From NCBI RefSeq assembly GCF_004135585.1, contig NZ_CP035501.1, positions 669,001 to 733,000 of the forward strand: a stretch of DNA of 64,000 nucleotides, written 5' to 3'. Below are positions 33,715-45,742 of this stretch, one piece after another. The DNA is from Sphingosinicella sp. BN140058 (GTDB taxonomy: Bacteria; Pseudomonadota; Alphaproteobacteria; Sphingomonadales; Sphingomonadaceae). Position 1 is the stretch's first letter, and the number at the start of each line of letters is the position of its first letter. The translations under genes and the position numbers were made by a program. The notes beneath the pieces were generated by a model that searched no databases, was not told the DNA's origin, and saw nothing but the letters and a program-made list of their open reading frames with translations.

Positions 33715-33968
33715 GCCCGCGGCTCATATCCGACAAATAGGATCCCGTTTGATCCTCGTACCGATGCTGAACGGATCGGCGAAGATGTCGGAGATCGGCG
33801 CCGAAAAGCGCATTCACTCCCCCTAAACCCCTCATTCGACCGGTGAACATTTCACGTTGTGCGCTGCAGCACCCGCACGCAAGCTGCGGGTTCGGGTAAA
33901 TCCCTCCGCTGCAGAGACGGGATCCCGAACAGAACAGGTCGTGAATGGCCACAGCAGGGGGACTTCCG

Positions 33969-35062
<1,094 letters not shown>

Positions 35063-35159
35063 GGCACGAAGCGGCGCTTGCGTCGCGGTGCCGGGGAACA
35101 AGGGGAACGGAGCGGGAGGGGCGCAAGCCGACCTCTCGTCCGAAAGCAGAGGGACAATC

Positions 35160-36626
35160 ATGAAGCTCGCAACACGGATTTCAGGAGGCCTAGGCGCGCT
35201 GGCGCTGAATGCCTTCCTGACGATGCCGGCCTGGGCGCAGGACGCCGCCGCACCTGCGGCACCAGCCGAACCCGCAGCGGCGTTCACGCCGACGGCCGAC
35301 ATGGTCAACAAGGGCGACACTGCCTGGATGCTGGTTTCGTCGGCACTGGTGCTGCTGATGTCGGTGCCGGCGCTCGCCTTGTTCTACGGCGGCCTGGTAC
35401 GCGCCAAGAACATGCTTTCGGTGCTGATGCAGGTGCTGACGATCGTCGCCATTGCGTCCCTGGTCTGGGTCGGCTGGGGCTACAGCCTCGCCTTCACCAG
35501 CGGCAACCAATTCGTCGGCGGCCTCTCCAAGGCCTTCCTGGCAGGGGTCGACGGCACCACCCTCGCCGCCACCTTCTCCAATGGCGTCTACATCCCGGAG
35601 TTCGCCTTCGTCGTCTTCCAGATGACCTTCGCCTGCATCACGCCGGCCCTCATCGTCGGCGCCTTTGCGGAACGCGTGAAGTTCTGGCCCCTGATGCTGT
35701 TCGTGGTGATCTGGCTGACCGTCGTCTATTTCCCGATGGCCCACATGGTCTGGTACTGGGCCGGCCCGGACTTCCTCGCCGCGACCGTGGTCAAGGACGC
35801 TTCCGGCGCCATCGTCTCTCAGGATGCGGGTTATCTTTGGGGCATGGGTGCGCTCGATTTCGCCGGTGGCACCGTCGTCCACATCAACGCCGGCATTGCG
35901 GGCCTTGCCGGCTGCGTCGTGATCGGCAAGCGGCTCGGCTACAAGACCGAGGCGATGCCGCCCCACTCATTGGTGATGACGATGATTGGCGCTTCGCTGC
36001 TGTGGGTGGGCTGGTTCGGCTTCAACGCCGGCTCCAACCTGGAGGCCAACGGGGTCACTGCGGTTGCCTTCATCAACACTTTCGTCGCCACTGCGGCCGC
36101 GGCACTCGCCTGGGCGCTGATCGAGCAGATCGTCCACAAGAAGCCGTCCCTGCTCGGCGCCGCAACCGGCGCGGTCGCGGGCCTGGTCGCGATCACCCCG
36201 GCCTCGGGCTTCGGCGCACCGGGAACCTCGATCGTCCTCGGCGCGGTCGCCTCGATCATCTGCTTCTTCTTCGTCACGACGGTGAAGAACAAGCTCAAAT
36301 ATGACGATTCGCTCGACGTATTCGGCGTGCACTGCGTCGGCGGCATCGTCGGTGCGATCGGTACCGCCATCGTCGCCGATCCGGCGCTCGGCGGCCAAGG
36401 CTTCTTCGATTACACGGTGATGCCTGCCGTTGCCGGAACCTACGACATGGGCGCGCAGCTGATTACGCAGATCAAGGCGGTAGCCCTGACCCTGGTGTTC
36501 TCGGGCGGCGTGTCGCTGATCCTGTTCTACGCTCTCGACAAGACGATCGGGCTTCGCCCGCCCGCCGATTTCGAGCGCGAAGGCCTTGACATCAACGAGC
36601 ATGGCGAACGCGCCTACAATCCGTAA
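35160..36626 (+). CDS. amtB: Ammonium transporter
   Basis: 488 residues with signal peptide and eleven membrane segments. The FYGGLVRAKN motif, the twin-His pore residues (in VVHINAGIAG and the later VHCVGGIVG region) and the WGMGALDFAGG stretch are intact. It conducts ammonium into the cell under nitrogen limitation and is gated by GlnK. A strong terminator follows. Confidence 0.97.
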   Translation: MKLATRISGGLGALALNAFLTMPAWAQDAAAPAAPAEPAAAFTPTADMVNKGDTAWMLVSSALVLLMSVPALALFYGGLVRAKNMLSVLMQVLTIVAIASLVWVGWGYSLAFTSGNQFVGGLSKAFLAGVDGTTLAATFSNGVYIPEFAFVVFQMTFACITPALIVGAFAERVKFWPLMLFVVIWLTVVYFPMAHMVWYWAGPDFLAATVVKDASGAIVSQDAGYLWGMGALDFAGGTVVHINAGIAGLAGCVVIGKRLGYKTEAMPPHSLVMTMIGASLLWVGWFGFNAGSNLEANGVTAVAFINTFVATAAAALAWALIEQIVHKKPSLLGAATGAVAGLVAITPASGFGAPGTSIVLGAVASIICFFFVTTVKNKLKYDDSLDVFGVHCVGGIVGAIGTAIVADPALGGQGFFDYTVMPAVAGTYDMGAQLITQIKAVALTLVFSGGVSLILFYALDKTIGLRPPADFEREGLDINEHGERAYNP

Positions 36627-36663
36627 TCGTTAACCCCTGACCGCCTGCGAGCGGTTGCCGAAG

Positions 36664-36695
36664 CGCCCCCGGGACCCGTGTCCCGGGGGCGTTTT
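36664..36695. terminator. Bidirectional terminator between amtB and a convergent gene
   Basis: A perfect 12-bp stem (CGCCCCCGGGAC/GTCCCGGGGGCG) with loop CCGT, then TTTT. It ends transcription of amtB and could also serve the convergent gene that stops at 36705. Confidence 0.88.
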
Positions 36696-36704
36696 GGTTT
36701 GGCT

Positions 36705-37676
36705 TCAGCTTTCGCGGCGGGGGCGGCCGGATTGAAGAAGGCGCTGGCGCGAAGTGTTGCCGGGCACGGCGATATGCGTCGCCGGATCGAATTCCTTCCC
36801 GACGCCCGGGCTACCCTGCGGCACCCAGATTTCGATCATCGTCTCGCTATAGCCGCGCGGCAGATAACGGATCCAATAGCCGTCGGGGTGCTGGCTCCAG
36901 CGTCCCTCGGGAATATCAAGGCTGCCCGGTCCGATCGGCGCCATGCCGGCAAGCACCGCGGCACGCTCCAATTGGGCGAAGGTGGTGCCCGGCGTGGTCA
37001 GCATCCGCCGCAGATCGGCCTCGGCCTCCATGATCGTACGCAAAGGCTCGGGCACGCCGCCGATCGCGTTCTGGAGCGCCGGGCCGCTCAGGATGTCGAG
37101 CGCGGAGCGATTAAGCGAGGCAAGCTGGCGGGGCGTCAGCAGCCGCGCGGCCACGGTCTTCAGGTTGTTGCCGAGATCTTCGAACTTGGCGCGGGCGAGA
37201 ATCGCCCACAGCAAGGCCTGAATATCGTGCTGGTCGATCTCCGGGTGGTTCACCGAATTGCGGGCAATGGTCATCACCGCGTCCTTGGCGCTGCCCTCGG
37301 GCGGCGCATAAAGATAGCCCTCGCCGCCCCCCGGGCCGTGGGTGCCTGCGTGCAGGCAATAGCTCTGCGCCGCCATCGCCCAATATCCCGGCTGAAGAAC
37401 GAAGCCGCCATTGGGCGTACGCTGAAGCTCCGCCAGGCCGCGCTTCGGCTCGCGGGGAACGAAGCCGTCCCTGGAAGGATCGCCCCATTTCGCATCGGGC
37501 AGAGCGGTGGTGATCGGGCCCTTGCCCTTCAGCACCTTGCCAACGCCAAGCTCGCCGCCGAGGCGGCCGGCGACATCGCGAAGCGCGCCGAATTGGGCGG
37601 GTGCGGCGGCCGGGGTCAATGCGGTCACGAGAAAGAGCGCGGCAGCGGCCGCGCGGAACGACTTACGCAAATGCAT
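36705..37676 (-). CDS. Secreted hypothetical protein
   Basis: 323 residues from an ATG with a good signal peptide (HLRKSFRAAAAALFLVTALT, cleavage about residue 27). The domain is not recognised; features are a PGYWAMAAQSYCLHAGTHGP stretch, a predicted helical middle (170-240) and a C-terminal WVPQGSPGVGKEF. Upstream in-frame codons were rejected because they are Arg/Pro-rich. Probably periplasmic or cell-surface. Confidence 0.7.
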   Translation of the reverse strand: MHLRKSFRAAAAALFLVTALTPAAAPAQFGALRDVAGRLGGELGVGKVLKGKGPITTALPDAKWGDPSRDGFVPREPKRGLAELQRTPNGGFVLQPGYWAMAAQSYCLHAGTHGPGGGEGYLYAPPEGSAKDAVMTIARNSVNHPEIDQHDIQALLWAILARAKFEDLGNNLKTVAARLLTPRQLASLNRSALDILSGPALQNAIGGVPEPLRTIMEAEADLRRMLTTPGTTFAQLERAAVLAGMAPIGPGSLDIPEGRWSQHPDGYWIRYLPRGYSETMIEIWVPQGSPGVGKEFDPATHIAVPGNTSRQRLLQSGRPRRES

Positions 37677-37875
37677 GAGGTGGATACGCCCTTTTCTTTG
37701 TCCATGCGGAGGAAAGATGCGCAGCAACGCCCCCTTTGCCCCCGGAGCGGCGGTTAGCGGCCGCGGAACCGCGCGGCTACGGACAATACGGGGATTGACG
37801 GCTTTTCTACGCGGATCCGAAATCCCGGCAACGGGGTGGTTGCATCGGGCCACTGATTCGCATTAGCGCTTCCAA

Positions 37876-38793
37876 ATGCCCGTCCCCGTGTTTGCTCCGC
37901 TGCTGGTTCTCGCCCAGGCGCCGGCCGATCTTCCTCCGCCGCTCCCGGACGGCGTCCGCGCGATCATCGAGGCGGCGATTGCAAGCGGCGACGCGAAGAC
38001 GATCGAGACCGTGATCCGCCTCGCCCGCGAAACCCACCCTTTGGCCGGCGCGCAGATCGACGACATGCTCAAGGTCTGGCGCGTGCAGGTGGCCGCGGCC
38101 GAAGCGGCACGCAAGAAGGAGCGCGAGGAGGAACTCGCCGAAGCCGGCTTCTTCGACAATTGGAAAGGCCAGGTCGAGATCGGCGCGTCCCGATCGACCG
38201 GCCAGACCAGCTATGTCGGCTTCTACGGCTCGCTCGGCTTCAACAAGGAAGGCCTGCGCTGGCGCCACAAGATCGACGCCCGCGCCGAGGTCCAGGACGG
38301 GCGCAACGTCGTCAACACCGAGCGCTTCATCGCTTCGTGGCAGCCCAATTACAAATTCGGGCCGCGCCTGTATTCCTATGGGCTCGCGCAGTTCGAATCC
38401 GATGAAAATCAGGGTTATGACAGCCGCTACACGCTCGGCGGAGGGCTCGGCTACACGATCCTGACCGGCCCCAGAGCCAAGCTTGAATTCGAAGGCGGCC
38501 CGGCGCTGCGTCATGTTGCGCCCGTCGACCTGCCCTCAGAGACCAGTCTCGCCGCCCGCGCCTCGGTCAACTTTCGCTGGGCGATCGCGCCGACCCTGGA
38601 ACTCAAGCAGACCAGCGCCTTCTATCTGGAGCAGGGTCAGAGCAGCGCCAATGCGCTGACCTCGCTCGACGCGAAACTGCTCGGGCCGCTGAAGGCCCGC
38701 TTCTCCTACGACGTCCGCTACGAGGATCGGGTCGGCACCGGCGGGAGCAATATCGATACGTTGAGCCGGGCCACCTTGGTCTACAGCTTCTGA
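37876..38793 (+). CDS. DUF481 family outer-membrane protein
   Basis: 305 residues: a short hydrophobic start (signal or partial), a charged helical part (25-95), then a beta-barrel-like region from KGQVEIGASRSTGQTSYVGF to the aromatic end TLVYSF, with alternating polar/hydrophobic strands. This is the YdiY/DUF481 pattern, a family of putative outer-membrane beta-barrels. Function unknown. It lies upstream of ftsH. Confidence 0.85.
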   Translation: MPVPVFAPLLVLAQAPADLPPPLPDGVRAIIEAAIASGDAKTIETVIRLARETHPLAGAQIDDMLKVWRVQVAAAEAARKKEREEELAEAGFFDNWKGQVEIGASRSTGQTSYVGFYGSLGFNKEGLRWRHKIDARAEVQDGRNVVNTERFIASWQPNYKFGPRLYSYGLAQFESDENQGYDSRYTLGGGLGYTILTGPRAKLEFEGGPALRHVAPVDLPSETSLAARASVNFRWAIAPTLELKQTSAFYLEQGQSSANALTSLDAKLLGPLKARFSYDVRYEDRVGTGGSNIDTLSRATLVYSF

Positions 38794-38977
38794 GGTTCCG
38801 CGCGTCGGAGGAGGAGGCGAAAGCCGCTCGGCGTAATCCTCCGTTCACCGGCCGCGTCTACATTGCGTATGGGCGCCGAATTCCTATTTAGGGAACAACG
38901 TGCTTAATGCCGAGTGCGGTGGCCGGCGGCGGACCTGTTGGAGGGACACCGGCGACATCGCTTCGATGGGAGTATTC

Positions 38978-40951
<1,974 letters not shown>

Positions 40952-40997
40952 GCCACCGAAAGCGCCTCGCTTTCAACACTTTTCACTGCATGATTGA

Positions 40998-41030
40998 GAA
41001 CGGCCGGAGAGCAGACCTCTCCGGCCGTTC
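40998..41030 (+). terminator. Terminator hairpin after ftsH
   Basis: A perfect 14-bp inverted repeat (GAACGGCCGGAGAG/CTCTCCGGCCGTTC) with a five-base loop, followed by a short TTG. Strong stem, weak T-run; probably ends ftsH transcription. Confidence 0.75.
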
Positions 41031-41067
41031 TTGCGTTCGGTTCACGAACGCCGTCGGTGGAGGGGAC

Positions 41068-41436
41068 ATGAAGACCAAGTTGATCGCGGCGGGCCTGCTC
41101 GCTGCACTGCCGGTTAGCGCGGCCAGTGCGATGAATGTCGCCGATTTCCTGCTCAAGGCGGATGCGCTCGAGAAGAAGGGAATGATGGCCCTGTTCTCGA
41201 GCGACCTGAAGCTGCTCAAGGGCGAGGTCGAAGTCGCCGGCAAGCAGCTGCGGTCGGAGCGTCTCGCCGCGCAGAAGGCCGGCCGCAAACCCGCTTACTG
41301 CCCCCCGGCCAAAGGGGGAATGTCTCCTCAGGAACTGGTTGCTCTGCTGCGCACAATTCCGCCGGCGCAACGCCCCCGGACGGAGCTGAAGGACGGCCTC
41401 AGGACCGTGTTCGCCCGCAAATATCCCTGCAGCTGA
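41068..41436 (+). CDS. Small secreted protein, Rap1a/Tai-like tail
   Basis: 122 residues with a Sec signal (KTKLIAAGLLAALPVSAASA). The C-terminal half (YCPPAKGGMSPQELVALLRT then FARKYPC) has the Cys-Cys spacing and LVALLR helix seen in Rap1a/Tai immunity-type periplasmic proteins; resemblance by eye only. GGAGGGGAC before the ATG fixes the start. Function unknown. Confidence 0.65.
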   Translation: MKTKLIAAGLLAALPVSAASAMNVADFLLKADALEKKGMMALFSSDLKLLKGEVEVAGKQLRSERLAAQKAGRKPAYCPPAKGGMSPQELVALLRTIPPAQRPRTELKDGLRTVFARKYPCS

Positions 41437-41466
41437 TGGGATCGTGCGCGGCGGGAGGGCGCGCCT

Positions 41467-42636
41467 TCAGCCGAGCACGCCGAGCACCAGCAGCAGCGAG
41501 AAGAAGATCGTTCCGGCGACGAACGAGAAGATGAGCAGCATGATGGTGCGCCACAGCGCGCTGAACCCGCTGAGTGAATAGGCGCCCCGCAATTGCCGAT
41601 ACATGTGGAGCGGCGGCACGAACACCATTGCGATGCCGGCGATCGACTGCCCGACAGCAAGAGGGCGGATCAGCGTGAGCAGGATGAAGCCCAGGCTCAT
41701 GAACGCAATGGAATATGTCACGAACACGACGTGGTCATAGGCATGGAAGGCCCGTCGGTAGCGCCGCTTGTGCAGAAAGAGCAGCCAGACGAACGGCACC
41801 GAGATCGGGATCAGCGCCCAGGAGAATTTGTACGCGTTGGACTGAAGCTTGTAGAGCAGGAGCGACGGATTCTTCTGCCACTTTTCGATCGCATGGTTGA
41901 GCCACGGAATGCCGGTGGGATCCTCATCCAGGGCATCGTTCACAGAGGCAACCGGTTCTGCCTCCCTGCGGGCACTCTCCTCCGGCGCCGCTGCAGCAGC
42001 GTCTCTCTTCTCCTCCTGATTGGCGAGACGGGTCTGAAGCTCGAACGCGTCCTGCTTTAGCTTCATTGCCATTCGCTGACCGGATATCTGCTCCTCGATC
42101 TCGGCGGTCGGGGTACCGGCTTTGCGGGCGGCGTTCAGTTCCCGCTCGAGATCCTTGAGCTTGGCCAGAGCCTGTGCCCTGTCCCGACGCTGATCGGCCG
42201 CAGCTTCGGCACGCGCCTCTGCGGAGGTTTCCGCGACGCCGCCGGTCGAGAATGGTCCGCCGAGCCAGCTTATGGCGGCGAACATCAGGAAGACCGAGAA
42301 CAGGAAGAGCGCAATCGGCGAGACGAACTTTGCCCGCTCTCCGTCGATATAGCGGCGGGTGAGTTCGCCGGGCCGCCAGGCGAGCATCGGCAACGTCCGG
42401 AAGATCTTGCCTTCGAAGTGAAAGACGCCGTGCAGCAGATCGTGGCCGAAAGCCGCCATCGATCGGTGGACATGTCCGCTCTGCCCGCATTCGTAGCAGA
42501 AGTTGCCGACCAGCGGCGTCCTGCAATTCAGACAGAATTCGCCATGTCCGTGCGGCTCGCCGGCGCAGGGCTCGACCGTTCGCGCGGCCGCCAGCCCGGT
42601 CACCATCTCGCCTACGCCCTCTACCGCGCTGTCCAT
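41467..42636 (-). CDS. DUF3667 family membrane protein
   Basis: 389 residues. An N-terminal zinc ribbon (FCLNCRTPLVGNFCYECGQ, two CxxC pairs) is followed by the ILDGVFHFEGK-like segment (here HGVFHFEGKIFRTLPML) and a YIDGERAKFVSPIALFLF helix typical of DUF3667, then a long charged helical loop (150-260) and three to four C-terminal membrane helices. Function unknown. The start MDSAVEG is chosen over a basic extension. Confidence 0.85.
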   Translation of the reverse strand: MDSAVEGVGEMVTGLAAARTVEPCAGEPHGHGEFCLNCRTPLVGNFCYECGQSGHVHRSMAAFGHDLLHGVFHFEGKIFRTLPMLAWRPGELTRRYIDGERAKFVSPIALFLFSVFLMFAAISWLGGPFSTGGVAETSAEARAEAAADQRRDRAQALAKLKDLERELNAARKAGTPTAEIEEQISGQRMAMKLKQDAFELQTRLANQEEKRDAAAAAPEESARREAEPVASVNDALDEDPTGIPWLNHAIEKWQKNPSLLLYKLQSNAYKFSWALIPISVPFVWLLFLHKRRYRRAFHAYDHVVFVTYSIAFMSLGFILLTLIRPLAVGQSIAGIAMVFVPPLHMYRQLRGAYSLSGFSALWRTIMLLIFSFVAGTIFFSLLLVLGVLG

Positions 42637-42812
42637 GTCTTTCCCCCTGTGCGGACGATGATGGCGGCAGGTACATGCTTCGTCGAGAGGCTTTGCGTGC
42701 CCTTGTCTGCGGACGACATTGCTGCGTTGCAGCCGGGCAACGCCGGCAGCGGAACCCAGGATCTTGCGACGGTGGTTCACCTCGCCCGCATCGGCATGCT
42801 ATCGGCTCGCAG

Positions 42813-43454
42813 GTGATCAAGACAGGCCTGCTCGGCGGCTCCTTCAATCCTGCGCACCGCGGCCATCGGCGGATCAGCATGAACGCGGTCAAGGCGCTCG
42901 GGCTCGACGAAGTCTGGTGGTTGGTCTCGCCCGGCAATCCACTAAAGGACCGCAGCGGCATGGCACCGCTGCCGGTGCGCTACGCATCGGCGCTTCGCGC
43001 CTCGCGTGGGCTGCCGATCCGCACCACCGCGATCGAGCGCGAGCTCGGCACGCCTTATACCTACGATACGTTGCTGGCGCTGACCCGGCGCTATCCGAAG
43101 CGCCGGTTCATCTGGCTGATGGGAGCGGATAATCTCGTCCAGTTCCACCGCTGGAAGCATTGGCGCGAAATCGCCCGGCTCGTGCCGATTGCCGTCGTCG
43201 CGCGTCCGGGCTATGATGGACCTGCCCGGGCGGCTCGCGCCATGGGCTGGTTGCGTCGCTCCGTCCGGCCCGCAACCGAAGCCAGGGACTGGACAGGCTG
43301 GAGACCGCCGGCACTCGTGCTTCTGCAACTGCCGCTCGATCCGACTTCCGCCACCGGCATTCGCGCCGCTACTCCACACTGGCACCTATCGTCCCTATAT
43401 TCGTTGAAACCCATGGCCCTGCGCGACGGCGTGACTCGCAGGCCGATCCGTTAA
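42813..43454 (+). CDS. nadD: Nicotinate-nucleotide adenylyltransferase
   Basis: 213 residues from a GTG (VIKTGLLGGSFNP). The nucleotidyltransferase motif GGSFNPAHRGH (a typical form is GGSFDPPHxGH) and the SGTAIR-like SATGIRA near the end are present. It makes nicotinate adenine dinucleotide from NaMN and ATP. It is followed by rsfS with nine bases between, the conserved nadD-rsfS-rlmH order. Confidence 0.93.
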   Translation: MIKTGLLGGSFNPAHRGHRRISMNAVKALGLDEVWWLVSPGNPLKDRSGMAPLPVRYASALRASRGLPIRTTAIERELGTPYTYDTLLALTRRYPKRRFIWLMGADNLVQFHRWKHWREIARLVPIAVVARPGYDGPARAARAMGWLRRSVRPATEARDWTGWRPPALVLLQLPLDPTSATGIRAATPHWHLSSLYSLKPMALRDGVTRRPIR

Positions 43455-43463
43455 GGAGGCACA

Positions 43464-43859
43464 TTGCCCGAATCCGACACGGCTCCCCCTCGCGGCGGAG
43501 CAACTGAACCGGTCGAAGCCCTGCACGATCTCGTGCTTCGATCCCTTGACGACGACCAGGCGCAGGACGTCGTCACCATCCCCTTGGGCGGGAAATCGAG
43601 CATCGCCGATCACATGGTGATCGCGTCCGGCCGCTCGACCCGTCAAGTCGCCTCGATGGCGCAGAAGCTCCAGCAGCGGATCAAGGAAGATCTCGGCCGA
43701 ACCGTCCGCGTCGAAGGTCTGCCTGTGGCCGACTGGGTTCTGATCGATGCCGATGACGTGATCGTCCATCTGTTCCGCCCCGAGGTACGCAGCTTCTACA
43801 ATCTCGAGCGCATGTGGGCGTTCGAAGAAACCGCCCCGGCGGCTAACGCGGCCCGCTGA
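43464..43859 (+). CDS. rsfS: Ribosome silencing factor
   Basis: 131 residues from a TTG placed six bases after a perfect AAGGAGG. The RsfS/YbeB fold is shown by DDDQAQDVVTIPL, SIADHMVIASGRSTRQVASM and GLPVADWVLIDADDVIVHLF. It binds L14 on the large subunit and blocks subunit joining in starvation. Located between nadD and rlmH as in many bacteria. Confidence 0.95.
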   Translation: MPESDTAPPRGGATEPVEALHDLVLRSLDDDQAQDVVTIPLGGKSSIADHMVIASGRSTRQVASMAQKLQQRIKEDLGRTVRVEGLPVADWVLIDADDVIVHLFRPEVRSFYNLERMWAFEETAPAANAAR

Positions 43860-43954
43860 CCACGGCTGACGAGCGCCCGTCTGCAGCTGCCGTGACGATC
43901 AGCATGCGGCATGCGCGGCTTTCACCCAAAGGTGATCGCCGCTAGGCCGGTCGG

Positions 43955-44377
43955 ATGCTGCTTCACATCGTCGCCCGCGGAAAGATCGGCCGCAGCCCCG
44001 AGGGCGCGCTGGTCGATCGCTATCTGAAGCGGATCGCCTGGCCGACCAAGCTGACCGAGCTGCCGGAGACGGGCGGCAAGCTGCCCCCGGCTGCCGATCA
44101 CATGGTCACCATCCTTCTCGACGAGAAAGGCGAGCAGCTCGGCTCGCTGGCCTTCGCCAAGCGCCTCGAACAATGGCGCGACAACGGCAAGCGCGAGGCC
44201 CGCTTCCTGATCGGCGGCGCCGACGGCTTCGGGGATGCCGAGCGCGCCGGGGCGGACCTGCTCTTTGCATTCGGCAAGGCGACCTGGCCGCACCTCCTGG
44301 CGCGCGCCATGCTCGCCGAACAATTGTTTCGCGCCACCGCAATCCTTGCCAATCATCCTTATCACCGCGAAGGATGA
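43955..44377 (+). CDS. rlmH: 23S rRNA pseudouridine-1915 N3-methyltransferase
   Basis: 140 residues, full length. The SPOUT-fold trefoil knot shows LLDEKGEQLGSLAFAKRLEQ, FLIGGADGFG and the C-terminal AEQLFRATAILANHPYHR signature. It methylates the pseudouridine at 1915 of 23S rRNA. It is followed four bases later by the EnvC-like gene. Confidence 0.96.
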   Translation: MLLHIVARGKIGRSPEGALVDRYLKRIAWPTKLTELPETGGKLPPAADHMVTILLDEKGEQLGSLAFAKRLEQWRDNGKREARFLIGGADGFGDAERAGADLLFAFGKATWPHLLARAMLAEQLFRATAILANHPYHREG

Positions 44378-44381
44378 CGCG

Positions 44382-45551
44382 ATGCGCCGGCGCTTTCTCT
44401 CCTCGTTGCTGATCGCCGCCGCGCTTGCCGGCGGCGGCTGGGCAGCAGCGCAGACCGGCGGCACGGCCGGTACCGGCAGTCTCGCCGCAGCCAAGGCGGA
44501 AGCGGAGCAGGCGCGGCGTCGCTCGGAGCTGCTCGAGCGGCAGGCGGCGCGCGCGACCGGAGAAGCCGCCAAGGCGCGCGCCGAGGCCGCGGCGCTTGCG
44601 GCCCGGATCGAGGCCGCGGAAGCCGACATCACGGCCGGCGAAACCCGTATCCGGCTGATCGAAGCCTTGCGCCGGGCACAGCGCGCACGGCTTGCCGAAA
44701 AGCAGGCGCCGCTGATCCGCCTCACCGCCGCGCTCCAGACGATGGCCCGGCGGCCCTCGGCACTGGCGCTGGTCCAGCCGGGATCGGTCAACGATCTCAT
44801 CCGGGTGCGCTCGCTGCTCGCCTCCACCCTGCCCGTCATTCGCCGGCGCACCGCGGAGCTTCGGACCGAGGTGGAGCGCGGCAATGCGCTCCGGCGGCAG
44901 GCGAACACCGCCGTCGCGGCCCTGGCTGCCAGCCGCGAGGATCTGAAGCGGCGCCGGATCGCGCTGGCCCGTCTCGAGCAGAGCGAGCGCGCACGCTCGG
45001 AGAGCCTGCGGGCCTCGGCGCTGACCGAATCCGATCGTGCCCTCGCCTTTGGCGAGGAGGCGCGCGATCTCGCGGCCTTGGCAGGAACCCGCCAGTTCCA
45101 GGCCGAGCTTCGCCAGCGGCTCGCCCAGCTGCCCGGCCCGATTCTCCGCCCGATCGGCAGCCCGCGCGCGCCGACGCCCGCGGCGCCGGCCTACATCCTG
45201 CCCGTGCAGGGCCGCGTGGTCACCGGCCTGGGCGAGATATCGGACGCCGGCGTTCACGCCCGCGGGCTGACGATCGCCACCGCAGCCTCGGCCGAAGTCA
45301 TAGCCCCCGCTCGCGGACGGGTCGCCTATGCCGGACCCTTTCGCGGCTATGGATCGATCGTGATCCTCGACCATGGGGGAGGCTGGACTACCACTCTCAC
45401 CAATCTCGCCTCGGTGGCGGTGCGGCGCGGCGACACGATCGGCGCTGGTTCCGGGATCGGCCGCGCAAGCAATCGCGACCCGCAGATCGGAATCGAACTC
45501 CGCCGCAATGGTGCCCCCTTCCCGATCGCTCAGCTGATCACCATCTCGTGA
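44382..45551 (+). CDS. EnvC-like murein hydrolase activator (degenerate M23)
   Basis: 389 residues: signal peptide (cleavage near 24), a long Ala/Arg/Glu coiled coil (28-250), and a C-terminal LytM/M23 domain (about 280-385) with GRVAYAGPFRGYGSIVILDH. Most zinc ligands of active M23 peptidases are missing (GVHARGLTI lacks the Asp, and TTTLTNL and IGIELRR replace the HxH regions), so it probably activates an amidase instead of cutting peptidoglycan. Followed by ctpA, a common arrangement. Confidence 0.9.
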   Translation: MRRRFLSSLLIAAALAGGGWAAAQTGGTAGTGSLAAAKAEAEQARRRSELLERQAARATGEAAKARAEAAALAARIEAAEADITAGETRIRLIEALRRAQRARLAEKQAPLIRLTAALQTMARRPSALALVQPGSVNDLIRVRSLLASTLPVIRRRTAELRTEVERGNALRRQANTAVAALAASREDLKRRRIALARLEQSERARSESLRASALTESDRALAFGEEARDLAALAGTRQFQAELRQRLAQLPGPILRPIGSPRAPTPAAPAYILPVQGRVVTGLGEISDAGVHARGLTIATAASAEVIAPARGRVAYAGPFRGYGSIVILDHGGGWTTTLTNLASVAVRRGDTIGAGSGIGRASNRDPQIGIELRRNGAPFPIAQLITIS

Positions 45552-45742
45552 GACGGGGAGCGCTTCCGCGCGTGCAGGCGTGCGGAGGGATGAAGGCGCT
45601 GTTCGTTCACGTGCCGTTGCTTTTCCGGCGCTACAAAAACCGGTAAAGCAGCGACCAATCGGAATTGCCCTGATTCCTGGTTTCGGCGGACGCGCGACGG
45701 CGCTGCCACCTGATCGGTCCGGGGTCATCAGCAGGATTCATC

